64,000 nt of DNA from Cynocephalus volans. Lineage: Eukaryota > Chordata > Mammalia > Dermoptera > Cynocephalidae. The stretch lies in NCBI RefSeq assembly GCF_027409185.1, contig NC_084471.1, positions 5,052,535-5,116,534 on the forward strand. Reading direction: 5' to 3'. The position numbers and the translations under genes were made by a program. Positions 1 to 11,037 of the stretch are shown here, piece after piece. Numbering within the stretch: position 1 is the first letter of the stretch; each line of letters opens with the position of its first letter. The notes beneath the pieces were generated by a model. It was not told the origin of the DNA. It searched no databases and saw nothing but the letters and a program-made list of their open reading frames with translations.

Positions 1-187
1 AGATGTTTGTACACTCATGTTCATAGAAGCATTATTCACAATAGACAAAAGATGGAAGCAACCCAAATATCCATTGATGGATGAATGTATAAAGGAAATG
101 TGGAATATAAAGCGTACTTCAAAAAATTCTCGGAAAATGGAATTAAAAGATAATATGAATCTTTCCATGAACTTTTTGAATACCTCT
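1..187 (+). mobile_element. L1M 3'-end fragment (5' part, split by an LTR)
   Basis: The sequence follows the well-conserved 3' end of ancient mammalian L1 elements: the stretch about a genomic repeat with ...attcacaatagacaaaag..., ...gatggaagcaacccaaat... and a gatggatgaatg motif. The same element resumes after position 607 with ...tattattcagccttaaa..., so an LTR inserted into it. It is non-coding and dead. The subfamily (L1MA/L1MB range) is from memory. Confidence 0.85.
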
Positions 188-607
188 TGTAGTGGATTGA
201 ATTATGTCCCTCCAAAACTCCCTGAAGCTTGAATTATGTCCCCCAAGTTTTATGTGTTAGAAACTCAGCCCCCCCTTTGACTGTTAAGAGGGTGGGAAAT
301 CCTATGATGGTGACTGAAAGGTGGAGACTTGAAGAGGTGATTGGATTGTAGGACTGTGCAGTAGTGAATGGTTTAAAAATGGTGGTGAGGGGTGTGTTTC
401 TGTGGGCTTTAAAAGAAGAGAGGAACGTCTGTCTCTCTCTCTCTGCTTCCACCGTCTTGCAGTGTGTGACCTCTGGGTCACTGTTGCCACCGCCAGATGG
501 ACTTTGGACTTCCCAGCCTCAGAAACTGTAAGCAATAAATTCGTTTTTCATTATAAATTACCCAGTCTCAGGTATTATGTTACAGCAACACAGAACATAC
601 TAATACA
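188..607 (+). mobile_element. Solo LTR of an ERVL-MaLR retrotransposon (MLT1/MST-type)
   Basis: The element starts TGTAGTGGATTGAATTATGT and ends ...ACATACTAATACA, giving the TG...CA termini expected of an LTR. Near its end it has an AATAAA-type polyadenylation signal (aagcaataaattc). It is flanked by identical 5-bp copies of CCTCT (183-187 and 608-612), the duplication length of class III ERV/MaLR elements. At 420 bp it matches the usual MaLR LTR length. It interrupts an L1 and has no internal retroviral genes, so it is a solo LTR formed by recombination. Confidence 0.88.
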
Positions 608-1005
608 CCTCTCAATTGAATATTATTCAGCCTTAAAGAGGAATAACGTTCTGAGACATGCTACGACATGGATGAACCTTGAAAACACTATGCTAAGTAA
701 AATAAACCAGACATGAAAGGACACATATTGTAAGACTGTATGAGGTACCTACAGTAGTCAACTTCATAGAGTAAGAAAGTAGAGCGGTGGCTACCAGGCA
801 CTGGGGGAGTGGAAAATGGGGAGTTATTACTTAACAGGTGCAGAGCTTCAGTTTGGGATGATGAAAATGTCTTGGAGATGGATAGTGGTGATGGCTGCAC
901 AGCAATGGGAATGGACTTAATGCTGCTGAAATGGTAAATTTTATGTTATGCATATTTTACCAAACACACACAAAAAGAGATTTCAGGGAAAAAAATAATA
1001 AAAGA
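608..1005 (+). mobile_element. L1M 3' UTR (continuation after the LTR)
   Basis: This continues the L1 interrupted at 187: ...tattattcagccttaaagagg..., ...acatggatgaaccttgaaaac..., ...gggagtggaaaatggggagtt... and ...atggtaaattttatgttatg.... It ends in an A-rich tail near 990-1005. These blocks are in the canonical order of the L1M 3' UTR. Confidence 0.85.
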
Positions 1006-1280
1006 AATTTCTTAGATTCTGGTCCCAAGGATGCGTGCATGGAACAAGACCTGCACATGTCACAAACTGCTCGTGGGTACCCTGCCGAGGTGGTTGGGGA
1101 TGGCTCTTCTGGGGAACCTCGCTCAGGGCAGACAGGGGCCAAGCCAGGCCTCATACATCCAGCATTTTCCATAGTAGTTTCCAAGCTGGGAGAGAGAAAC
1201 CTGCTTTGGGGAAGTAGTGACTCACTAAGGATCTTCATCTGAACTTGGTCTTTCATTTCTGGGCCACTGACACACTTCTG

Positions 1281-1305
1281 CACGCGCGTGCACACACACA
1301 CACAA
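1281..1305. repeat. (CG)/(CA)n alternating purine-pyrimidine microsatellite
   Basis: A run of cgcgcgtg followed by about eight CA dinucleotides. The alternating purine-pyrimidine composition could adopt Z-DNA. Length polymorphism is likely. Confidence 0.8.
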
Positions 1306-1479
1306 CTCCCTTTGCAAACATGGAAAAGCACCATGAGAAAATAACAAACACATAGAATTCCAAGTCAGAGAAACCACAGTTGACACTGGGACGCACATAT
1401 GTCCAGTCTTCTCTGTTCATAATACATGCTTACAATCACTGTGCTCAACATCATGGTTTATTATCTGCATTTTCACTAA

Positions 1480-1740
1480 TGTGCAATGAACTATTCACCT
1501 CATCTTTGAGTGTTTCTATAGCGCACCTGAATGATTGCAGAATAATCCATTGTTCAGATGTCCCATGTGTAACTTCTTTACCTAATTCTTTATTGTTGGC
1601 CGTGTGGGTGATTTACAAATGTGCTGCTAAGAACATCCTCTTTGTGCATCGCTAATAGTTCCCTGAAGGTACTCCTAGGAGAATAATTGTAACTTCACAG
1701 AGGATTTGTTTTTTAAAAGCTCTTGAATATATTACCATTC
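1480..1740 (+). mobile_element. Probable diverged L1-like fragment
   Basis: An AT-rich stretch with phrases such as aataatccattgttcagatg, ttacctaattctttattgttgg and gtgctgctaagaacatcctctttgtgca. These recall a common old L1-derived module (Pol-like remnant in which a column of mutated 'ttattgttggacatttggg' text appears). Divergence is high, and family and orientation are uncertain. The short frame at 1380-1655 is not considered a gene. Confidence 0.4.
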
Positions 1741-2559
1741 AGCCCCCTGAAAGGTGAACAGACTGTTCTAGCACCAACAGCATGTGAGCGTGTGTGGGTG
1801 TGTTTTTTACATAGGGATGTCTGATTCTACCAGGCAGGAGACCTGTCATAGCAGGAACACTGCTATTGGAGGCTGGGCCCCAGCTCAGGGGCTTTGGGCC
1901 ACTGTGGACCCCTGTCTTCTCACCTTTGCTAGGCAATCCCAAAGACAGTAGGGCTTGGAGGATCTGGGCTCTAGCTGTGTGGGGCCAAGGACCCTGGACC
2001 CAGTTTCCTGCCTCTGGGGAACTCTCCCTGTCCCTAGAGGCCACGGAGTATTTCCCGCCACTTGCTTGCTGCTGCCATCAGGGCTGGGACCGCTCTCAGG
2101 TAGATGCGTGGAGCGCCCTCCAACTCTCCACCAGGCCCACCTGGCCCTTCACTCTGGCTCACAGGGCGGCATCCGCAGTGTCGGGGTCAACAGACCTGGA
2201 TACATCTTTGCTAGTAAGCAGGATTGTTGTATGAAGTGGGCATGACGAGGACTCCCCTGCAGCTTCCTACCATCAGAGCATGAGGGTGTCGTGTGGGGCA
2301 CTCCAATAGCCACCATGCTCGGCCCAGTCACACGCTCGGCCCCAAACCAACCGCTAACCACCCCCTGCCACCGTGGGCAGGGAGAGCTGCTCACCTTTTC
2401 TCACGTGCTGTTCCTTCTGAGGGGGCTCTTCCCACCCACATCACGACAGAGACCAGAGCCCCCCCCCAATCCTACTGTGAATAACAGCAGCGGCTACCAT
2501 TAGTGAGCACTTATCACATGCAAGGCCCAGCTCAGCCACCACCTCCTCCAGGAAGCTCT

Positions 2560-2770
2560 CCGGATGGATCCCTCAGCTATAAGGCAAGGTGCTGGCTCTT
2601 CCTGCCTTTGCTTACAAGCTCCATATCTCTGCCTTGAGCCTTACCGGGTTATGAGTTTCTGGACAGCAAGGACTTTGCCTTCAGTGTCTTCGGTGCCTGG
2701 CACAGGGCCTGACATGGGTGTCAAGTCACGGCATGTTTGGAGGAGCAAGTCCAGGACAGCAGAGCCTCGT
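2560..2770 (+). mobile_element. L2 3'-end fragment
   Basis: Contains the recognisable L2 end: ...tttctggacagcaaggactttgcc... then ...gtgcctggcacagggcctgacatggg.... This corresponds to the consensus 'agggcagggactttgtct ... agtgcctggcacatagtaggtgctcaataaa'. The terminal TGAA repeats are lost. Confidence 0.65.
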
Positions 2771-2939
2771 TAAAGCGAGCGGCTGGGCACTAGTATGTGG
2801 ACCCACGCTGATGGGAAATTAATTCAGAGCATCCAGTTCAAACATGCAGTCATTCAGAAACAGGAAAGCTTGAAATTTGCTCCTGACAAAGAGGAATCAA
2901 AAGGCAAAGGATACAAGTTACAAGTTCATGTCACTCAGG

Positions 2940-3070
2940 AGAGCCATGTCTCTGCAGTGTAACCCTGCCACTAATTTGCTGTGTGGCCTTGGGCAAGAGT
3001 TGTCCCTCTCTGGGCCTTAGACCCCTCTTTGGAGCCGAGTCACCCTCAGGGACCACCCTGGGCCTCCCAG
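2940..3070 (+). mobile_element. MIR fragment
   Basis: Contains the MIR core and 3' text: ctgccactaatttgctgtgtggccttgggcaagagttg...ctctctgggcctta. The flanks are too diverged to bound precisely. Confidence 0.75.
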
Positions 3071-3924
3071 CTCTGAGGCTGGGTGCAAGATTTCAATGCG
3101 AAGTACTGATGGTGCTCACCCTCTGACCAGCAAAATAGCCACGATGCAGCCTGCCCTTGGAGAGGAGAATGACTCTCCTTCTAGAACACTCCTCAAGGTT
3201 CAGTGCAGATGCCCGACTCCAGCTGGCCATGCATCCCTTCCTCCTTGCGTGGTCAGAGCTCACTGGCCTACAGTGGGAGGACCCCAAGCCCATGTATACA
3301 TTGGACTCACACCATGGGGACAGACAGACAGAAGGCATCTGTGCTTTGTCCCCTCTCCTCTGTTCTTATGATCGTCCTTCTGTCTTAGTAGTCAAAGAGA
3401 CCTGTGCTGCAGCTGCAGGCCACACCCAGGCCCTCCCTGGGGTTTGGCTGTCATCACACTGTCCAGCTGGATGGCCATCTGGGTCAGCCTCTGAGAACCG
3501 CCAGGTTAGAGGGCCCCAGTGGAGATCTACCTGGTCTACAGGGGGTCAGGAAACCAGTGGTCCAAGCAGGAAGGGATGCCATGAGGAAGACCCATCCTTG
3601 AAGGGACCTGGCTATGACCACATTTGCAACCATTAGGGTGAAATGACAGATATGAGGATGACATGGCAAGCTTTTCATGACTATGTTTATTCGGCTTAAA
3701 GAACTGGCCTTTGTCCTGAGTGTGTCTTTCAATCTTTTTTGGTTTAAAAATATTCTCTCAAAAAAAGGGAAATTATAATTTTCTCAAGGTCCCAACATGG
3801 AAAAACAGAAAGTTGGCAGTCTTCAGCAAGTCTGCAATATTCATTTGAAATTTGACCAGCCTGTGAATTCCAGATGTCTGAGAAACCCTGTTTGCATGCT
3901 CCCTGAGGAGGCCACCAGGGAGAG

Positions 3925-4015
3925 TCACTGGGTCACTACTCCCTGTTTAGAGCCTGCAGTGGCTCCCTATCGCCCTTGGGTTTGAAGCCAAATTCCTTAG
4001 CATGACACCAAAAGC
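3925..4015 (+). mobile_element. L2 fragment
   Basis: The stretch agcctgcagtggctccctatcgcccttgggtttgaagccaaattccttagcatg parallels the L2 segment 'ccagtggctccccattgcctacaggataaagtccaaactccttagcctgg'. Confidence 0.6.
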
Positions 4016-4039
4016 CTAGGCAGGTAGGAGGAGGGACAG

Positions 4040-4320
4040 GGTAAGAGGAGAGGTCCAGGACAGCTTCCTGGAGGAGGCGGTAACTGAACCAAACCTTGCA
4101 GGATAAGCTTGTTGGCAAGGGATGGATGGAGAAGAGAAGGTGGGTTGGACAGGACATTCCATGTGCAGGGAGCATTGTGTGCAGGATGAAGCTGGGGTGG
4201 TCGAAAAATAGCGTGTAGTGGGACCTGGCCAAAGGGGGATGTGGTTAGGGACACATCGGAAACTGAAGTTAGCATGACTAACAGGATGCCAGGGAGCATA
4301 ACATCCAAGCTCCTAAGTGG
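4040..4320 (-). mobile_element. L2 fragment (antisense)
   Basis: Reads in antisense L2 order: ...aggacagcttcctggaggaggcggtaactgaa..., ...ggaggaacattccatgtgcagggag-like text, and ...acctggccaaagggggatg.... This matches the 'gaaggcctctctgaggaggtgacatttgagctgagacctgaa ... gagcgttccaggcagagggaacagc' module of L2. Confidence 0.6.
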
Positions 4321-5289
4321 TTCTCAGAGCAGCGTGGTAAATATGTGCACCTCATGGATAAGGCTGGGAGGGAACGGGGACCTGCCATGGTCACACAGTG
4401 AGTGAGGGCCCACAGAGCTTGGACCCATCAGATCCCAAAGCTGAGAGTCTACCTGTGCCTGGGGCTGTCTGGGTGGGGCCTGGCTCAGTCCTGGCTGCCG
4501 CTGAAAACCCTGTGGAAATGCACCCAGAGAGTGACCCAGCCAACCTTTGGGACTGCCTCTGGTTTCACGCACGTGCTATGAGGACAGATGCTGCAGGAAG
4601 CTGGGGGTCCTTGGCAGCCTCATACCTGAGAGTTCCTGGTTCTGCATCCCCAGCCCCTAGACCTCCTGATGGGCAACCTGGTGGGGTGCTGTGTGCCCAC
4701 TCACAGCCTTCTGCAAAAAGATAACTAGCCTTCCTGGAAGTTCGGGGGTAGGGACATTCCTGGGGGACAATGTAGCCAGAGGCCCAGTGAGGCTCTCCCA
4801 GAAGAAGCCCTCTCTCTCTCATCTCCCAAGAAAGGCTTTGAGCCTCTTTCCAAGTGCTGGAAGTGCCCAGTGCTCTGGCCCATTCCCATCCACCACCACA
4901 CAGCACAAGCCACACTGGCTGGCATCCACCTACCCGACTATGAAGTCGATAAATACATCCTAAGTGCTACTGTGCTGTGGGAATTCACAAGTTCATGCCC
5001 ACACGAAGCTCCAGTCTACCGGGGGGATTATAACACCGTGTGACCAGGGTCCTGATGGAGGAGTGATAATGGTGGCTACTACGAATACGACAGTGAGGGC
5101 AAGATCACTGTCAGCTCACATTGCCCTCAACACATCTCAGCAGACAGCACCCCCAGACTCAGGGCCCGGGGGAACTGTCCTCCAGCCACCAGGCTGGAGA
5201 GCTGCAGAGGAGGTCAGATCCCAGGCGAGGGCTGTCTAACCACGTTCCCTGCAGCCTGCTGGGAGACGCCAGCTCCGAAGTGCCTCCGG

Positions 5290-5420
5290 AGACCACTGAG
5301 GGCAACCTGCCTCATTGTGCAGGGGAAACTGAGGCTGGGAGAGGGTGCCCCAGGCCCTGCAGAGAGTGGCGTCAGAGCCCAGGCAGGGTCCCAGGCCTCT
5401 GGCTCCCTCGCCAGCCACTG
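5290..5420 (-). mobile_element. MIR fragment (antisense)
   Basis: The motif cattgtgcaggggaaactgaggctgggagaggg is the antisense MIR core ('cattttacagatgaggaaactgaggcacagagagg'), followed by ...gagtggcgtcagagcccaggcag. It abuts the CpG island downstream. Confidence 0.65.
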
Positions 5421-5559
5421 CCCCACCGTGGATCCGCCTTTCCCACAGGAGCAGGGGGCACTCTTGGCCGCTGGAGAGCAGGGTCTCCTGGCAGGAGGGC
5501 TGGAGGTGGAGCGGTGTGCAGGGCACCTGGCAGCAGGGAAGGCTGGGGGAGGGGTCCCG

Positions 5560-6060
5560 GCAGAAGGGGCTCCCGGCCGGACGCGCTGCCAGGCTGATTA
5601 GCATGGGCGAGGGGCGCTGGCGCGGGGGCGCCGCCGGCCGAGCTGGCACGTCCCTCGCGGGCCCAGCTGGCCGGCCCGAGACACAAAGCGCCTCAGACGG
5701 CGGTGGCGCTCGGCCATTGACGCGCAGGGGCGGCCCGGGCGCGGGCGGCGCGGAATTCCCGCCGCCGCGCGGGGCGAAGAATAGCGCCTGGGCCGGGCGG
5801 GGCTCGGCCGCCCCGCGCTCCTGACCTTGAACCTTTGTGACTGGAGCGCATGCAAATCGCGGCGGGGCCGCGCCAAGCCCCGAGGGCGCTGCGCCGCCCG
5901 GGGTGTCCCGGCGAACAATGCGCCACTGTCCCCGCGCGGCGCGGCGCGGCGGGCTGGGAACGGCGGGCGCGCACCGGCGACGCGGCGCGGATGCCAATGC
6001 GGCCACCCTCCGGGCGCCCCGCTGCGGCCAGGCCCGAAGGCTCGGGCCCTCTTCTCAGGT
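5560..6060. promoter_or_regulatory. Isolated CpG island, candidate promoter of an unidentified transcript
   Basis: A dense CpG island of about 500 bp, about 42 kb upstream of WNT7B exon 1, in an otherwise CpG-poor neighbourhood. Motifs visible by eye are TGACCTTGA (5822-5830, the complement of an ERR/SF1-type TCAAGGTCA site), CTTTGT (5833-5838), the octamer ATGCAAAT (5850-5857) and GAACAATG (5913-5920, SOX-like). A donor-like CAG|GTGACC occurs at 6058/6059 on the + strand. Long open frames on both strands (for example 5236-6006 on -) are proline/arginine-rich and typical of CpG islands. In human, noncoding genes (LINC00899, PRR34/MIRLET7BHG) lie upstream of WNT7B, so this may be one of their promoters; that is inference from synteny memory. 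Confidence 0.7.
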
Positions 6061-6879
6061 GACCGCCTCTCCCTGTCTTTCTTTCATTAGGGTGATTTTT
6101 TAACCCCCCTAAAGGATCAGGAACAAAGCGAGGGTTGCCCCAGTTACCTTTACCAGGAAGGGCTTGTGTACCGGGGGCGGGGTCCTGCCCACCCTGTCTC
6201 TTCTTGGGGCAGATTCTTTCTCACGACCAGGGGTGAACTCTCTTTCACTCCAGCCTCTTGACTTTTTCACCGGGCACAGCATCCGTCCTCGACGCTCTTC
6301 ACAATGTCCCTCTTGAGACTGCCCAGTGTTGTCCTCCTTGGCTTGCCGACAGGGTTCCCCAGTGCCGTAAGCAGCCAAACAAACAGAAAAGACAAGTTGC
6401 TAAGTTGAGCCCAGACAGTTGTGCCAGGCCCAGATGCGTCCATGGCATCTACCCTCACCCACCTGGGTATGATGGGACTAAGTACACAAGAAATAAAAAG
6501 CACATGTGCCAGGTAGGAAGTGCAGGCTGGTTTATATGCACGTGTGTCTGACCAGGTGATTCCAGCACCTCCTAGGAATTTGAGTTGGATGCATTCGCCA
6601 TAGGAGACAAAGCCTCCGACCACAGGCTAACATCCCAACTTGGGACTGGTGACCCAAGACTAGGTGCCCTCATCTGAGAAGGAGTTGGTGGTCCCTGCCT
6701 GCCCATCTTGCAGAGGCAGTGGGTTTGAGGGTGGGTCGTCTGCGCCCACGAGCCTGCCCCAGTGTGAAGGGCCCCTGTGCATGTGTACACCTGTGAGGGA
6801 GCTGTGCACATGGGGTCGTTCCTGCTCAGATGCTGGGGAGCTCAACCCTGCCATAGCCAGGGCCCAGGACAGGAGCAAG

Positions 6880-7010
6880 ACGTTCAGAGGAGGTGGCCTT
6901 AGGCAAAACACTCCTCTGGGCCTCAGTTTGCCCAGGTGTTAAATGAGGGGTTGTGGAGATCTCTAAAGGTCCTTTCAACTTTCCTAGATATGAACAAATA
7001 AGAGGAATCG
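6880..7010 (+). mobile_element. MIR fragment
   Basis: The text ggtggccttaggcaaaacactcctctgggcctcagtttgcccaggtgttaaatgagggg corresponds to the MIR 'gtgaccttgggcaagtcacttaacctctctgggcctcagtttcctcatctgtaaaatgggg' core. Confidence 0.75.
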
Positions 7011-7414
7011 CCCTTTAAAGGACGGGAATCTAGCACAGGGCTGCATCCTTCACAGCCAGGGCTCCTGAAGGAGCTGGCATGATTGGTCTCCAGGAGCTGA
7101 CTCACTAGGCCTCCTTTGGGCTGGACACAGGCACAGATCCCCCAAAAGGCAGGAGACCCTGGTCTGCTCTTGGGGAGCCCAGAGCCTGTCTGGAGGCAGG
7201 AGAAGTGGAAGGGATGGATAAGGAAACAGACGGCGAGTGTGGGGAGGAAGCATGGGGGTGGGCATGGTGCCTGGGAGAACAGAGGAGGCAATGGAGGGGT
7301 CCACGAAGGCCCCCTGGGAGGGGCTGGCTAAGGTGAGTCTTAAGGCAGCCGAGTAGCTTCTCACCAGAAGAGAGAGGGGAGAGCCCTTCAGGCAGATGAA
7401 AAATAGTGGGTAGA

Positions 7415-7757
7415 GGGAGCACTCCAGAGAGAGGGAGCACCTCCAGAGAGAGGGAGTACCTCCAGGGAGAGGGAGCACTCCAGAGAGAGGGAGCACCCAG
7501 GGAGAGGGAGCACACAGGGAGAGGGAGCAACTCCAGGGAGAGGGAGCACCCAGGGAGAGGGAGTACCTCCAGGGAGAGGGAGCACTCCAGAGAGAGGGAG
7601 CATCTCCAGGGAGAGGGAGCAACTCCAGTGAGAGGGAGCACCCAGTGAGAGGGAGCACCTCCAGGGAGAGGGAGCACCTCCAGGGAGAGGGAGCAACTCC
7701 AGGCAGAGGGAGCACCCAGGAGGAGGGAGCACCTCCAGGGAGAGGAGGCACCCCTAG
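7415..7757. repeat. Minisatellite of 17-19 bp units, about 18 copies
   Basis: Tandem array of gggagcacctccagagaga-like units (variants gagcacccagggagagg, gagcactccagagagagg and gagcaactccagggagagg). Unit length alternates between 17, 18 and 19 bp. The strand is almost pure G/A/C, so open frames run through it on both strands: a Gly/Arg/Glu-rich frame on + (7406-7648) and Pro/Ser/Leu-rich frames on - (for example 7050-7823, 257 codons). They are read as compositional, not as genes. No CRISPR-like spacers exist, because the units are contiguous. Confidence 0.92.
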
Positions 7758-8930
7758 CAGGGGGCACCCTCTAAAAGAGGAAGGACAGTCAGAATGCTCT
7801 TTAGGGAAATCCCTTTCTCTCACAAATTTTCCTAATCCTTTGCATTTATATACTCTGTCTCATGGGTGGCCAGCAGGACTAGAAACACCAATATTAAAAT
7901 AAAACATAGGGGTCCATCGGGCTTAGGGAAGTGTCAGGGTAGGAAAATGAAGGGAGAAGAAAACGTCTGCCTCCAACTCTGGAGGGGTTGCGGGTTGGGA
8001 GGCCACTAATATCTCTCAGAGACAAACTTTTCATTCCCGAGATTCGGGTGCTTTTAATCAGCAGCTGACTGCACAAGAGACGGGCATGTGGTCCTGAAAG
8101 CAGAGGTCTGTGAGCACTTGGCACCAGGTACTCTGCAGGGTGCCAGGTCCCGGCTGTGTCCCCCTAAAGATGAGTAAAAGATGACTTCTGAAATGAAATT
8201 TGTAAGTCGTGGTTGACCGTTCTTTGCTCCCAAGGACACGTTTTGAAAACAAACAAAACCCTTCGAGGCTGCGACCCCAGATGTCCGCTGGCTGCTGTCT
8301 TTTGCTGTACTCCTCAGCCTCACTGGGCATCTCGGTGACTCACAACTGGACAGGGTCAGGGTATTATAGTTCCTGGTTCCTGGTGGAAGGAAGGGGAGAT
8401 GGAGGCCCTGGGGGGCTGTTCTAAAGCCAGGACAGACCAGGGCGAGAACCAGGTCTCCCGCCTTCTAGGTCTTTCCACTACTTCACCGGATTCCTTGGAA
8501 ATTAGCAATGGAAAAGCCATCCTACGCTCGGGAAGAAGCGAGTCATACTTTCCATCCTGGCTCCTTGCAAGCACCTGGGGCTCGGTGGGTCCCCTACAGA
8601 TCCCACGCAGACGAGCTAGGCTTTGTCACCCGGGGGGCAGTTAATAAGGACGCTCTGGTGGCTCTGACATCATGAGTGGGACTGCTGTGTGGAATCAGCT
8701 GCTGGGGCCTCCAGCTGGCAGTGGTGTGACCTCTCCCCTTGGTTGCCACTGCTCTGGGGCTGGGTCTTGGGCAGAGGGGCTGGTTCAAGGTGAATGGCTA
8801 GCAGGGCTGGCCAAGGCCAGCCTGAGGCAGCAGCAAAGTCTCAGAGCCCGGGAGAGAAGAAAGTGTGGGCACTGGGCTCCTGTCCCACGGCACCTTTTTG
8901 CTTTTGTTCTGGGCAGGTGGCGAGACTAAG

Positions 8931-9150
8931 AAGCTAGCATTGGAGCCAGCCTGCTGGACTTGACCCTGCCTGGCTTCTTACTGCTCCTGTGCCACTAGAC
9001 AAGCTGCTTCACCTCTCTGGCCTCAGTTGCCTCCTCTGGGAAATGGGATTGCAACCACAGGGTGTGGTGAGGGATTGGCGGACAGTACCGGGGAGGCTTA
9101 GGAGGGTTCTGGGAGCATAGCAAGTGCTCAGGAAATGCTGGCAATTATCT
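8931..9150 (+). mobile_element. MIR element, nearly full length
   Basis: The whole MIR is readable in order: ggagccagcctgctggactt..., ctgtgccactagacaagctgc, cacctctctggcctcagttg, gggaaatgggattgcaacc, and ...gggagcatagcaagtgctcaggaaatgctggc. It is one of the best preserved MIRs in the window. Confidence 0.88.
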
Positions 9151-9277
9151 GACGCTCATGCTGGACTCTCTCTGTCCCCGCTCCTCCATGCCCAGGCTGT
9201 TTTGTCCTCTGTGCTCCATTCCTTCTGGTCTCCAGGCCTGAGGTCCCAAACTGCTCCATGTGGAATGGGCTGGGGAC

Positions 9278-9346
9278 TTCCTCCTTCCCTCGCTTCCTTC
9301 CTCCTCCTTTTCCTTCTCTCTCTCTTCCTCCCTTCTTTTTTTCTCT
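9278..9346. repeat. Polypyrimidine tract (CT-rich)
   Basis: About 69 bases of C and T with a single G near 9292: CTTCC blocks, then CTCTCTCT, then a T run. Polypurine-polypyrimidine tracts of this length can form triplex H-DNA. Nothing nearby suggests that it is a splice acceptor of a known gene. Confidence 0.85.
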
Positions 9347-9477
9347 AAACTTTATTAGACAGCAAAACTGGACAGATATGGACTCTGACATTTTGATTCT
9401 TACAATTTAGTAAAAAGCAGCAGGTATTGACCGAACCACCCAGGGCAGCTTCCGTGATGATTGAAATGTTCTGTATC

Positions 9478-9645
9478 TGAACTGCCTGACGAGGTGGCCA
9501 CTAGCTACGTGTGACTATTGAGCACTTGAAATGTGGCTAGTATGACTGAGGAGCTGAGTTTTAATGTCATTTAATTTTAATTAATTCACATTTACATTTA
9601 AATAGTCATAGGTGGCTAGTGGCTACCACAGGGTACAGCACTGAT
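9478..9645. mobile_element. Non-autonomous hAT-Charlie DNA transposon fragment
   Basis: Contains the typical inverted phrases 'gtggccactagctacgtgtgactattgagcacttgaaatgtggctagt' and 'aataggtggctagtggctaccacagggtacagcactg', around an AT-rich centre. This is the well-known mammalian hAT-type repeat built from 'tggctagtggctaccgtattggacagcgc'. The exact family name (MER3/MER58/MER33 class) is not assigned with confidence. Confidence 0.7.
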
Positions 9646-9749
9646 CCAATCACAACCCCATCACATCGCCCTGTATTATTTCTTTATAACACTTATTATA
9701 TTTATTTAAATTTGTGAGCTCATTTTTTGTAATCTGTCCTTCCGCAGCA

Positions 9750-11037
9750 GCATGTGTCTTAGTCTGGTTTCCTTGAAAGCAAAGATTGAGACAAAGATGT
9801 GCCTGCAGGCATTTCAGTTGGGAATGACATTGAAGGGAAAACCAGTACAAGGACGCTTTATTGGGTCAGTCACTGCTACAGGAGACTCGTACTTGATCCT
9901 GTAGGAATTTCTGGGGTGTCTTATGAAATACATTTCAGAACTGTCCACCCAGGAGATAAAGGGGGTGCATTTGTCCGTCAGTTCAGCTCACCATTGGTCA
10001 AGGGTGTCCCCATGCATGTGACTTCCCAGCAGTCCCAGGTTGTATGAGTGTGAGTGCAGAGTGGGTTCCATCAGGTGTCCTAGTTTCTATCTTCAGAGAA
10101 ACACTGGAACAGGAAGCAAGAGATAACCAGCATGGGCGCAAGGTAAGGCGTTGCCTGGCTGCATCTGTCCAAAGCTGGCCAAAGCTATTGTGAAACTGGC
10201 TGCAGTGGCAGCAGCTGGTACTGGGGGTAAGAGGACCTGGAAATGGCTCAAGAGAGGTGTCCAGTAGAGTCCACCCCTCATGTCACTCACATCTGCTTGT
10301 GTCTTTGGTGAAGTCTAATCTGTTGCAGAGTCTTCTTCAAGGTGGCGGCCAGCAGCAAGCTCTATAAACTCTTAAAGCCAGATTATTAGTGGAACAAGAC
10401 ACAGTCCCCACTATTGCAGCAGGTCCGAGGCTATGACTGATACCCATCCTCTCCATCCTCCAGCACAAATTCCAGAAAAGCATTTCAACTGTTCTAGGTT
10501 GCTTGGCTGGTGGGGGCCCTGATCCCTCCATCCTGGGGAGATCTGAGCCCTTAGTTGCCTTGCTCTTCCTGGCTATGGTGGCTGCCACTGTCTGGCCACC
10601 AGCATCACCATCCTGGAAGTGCCAGGCGACATTGCAGTAAATTCTCTGGGTCAAGACTTATTGCTCCCTGCCCTCCAGCCTAGCTTTTTTGAAGATCAGT
10701 GCCAATTGCCCTAGCAGTATGGTGACTCACTTCTTTGCCTGCTGGTGCATCAGTACAAGGAAGCCAAAATAACGGATAGTTGAGGCCTCAAGATTGGTGA
10801 ACTCATTAGTTTGTCCTCTAGTGGAAGAATTCCCCTGTGGGAAGCAGGACTATTGAATTTAACAAAGCCAGTGGGATTGTTGAGAGGAGTCAATCCCACT
10901 TCCTGGACCTAGTCATTCCCCATGGCTGCTCGACCTTTGTGTTCTTAAATAGGGGACACCGAGCCTCATGCCAGGGCTCTTCTCTCACCTGTGGCATTGA
11001 CAGTACTTGCCGTTCACCAGGTTCTGTAGGTGTCTGA
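9750..11037 (-). mobile_element. Possible ERVL/MaLR internal remnant
   Basis: This 1.3-kb stretch has intermediate GC and no MIR/L2 text. On the - strand it contains fragments of broken reading frames (for example 10337-10654, with Thr/Lys/Pro-rich sequence). Phrases such as aagaattcccctgtgggaagcagga and gagtcaatcccacttcctggacct recall internal parts of MaLR elements. The assignment is weak. No intact gene is present. Confidence 0.3.

Noticed and set aside
5236..6006. 256-codon frame on - over the orphan CpG island
   Set aside because: The CpG island suppresses stop codons on both strands; the frame is Arg/Pro/Ala-rich, overlaps other frames and has no recognisable domain.
7050..7823. 257- and 220-codon frames across the minisatellite
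   Set aside because: Peptides are pure repeats (GAPSPW, LSLEVLPL) created by the DNA repeat; open in several frames.
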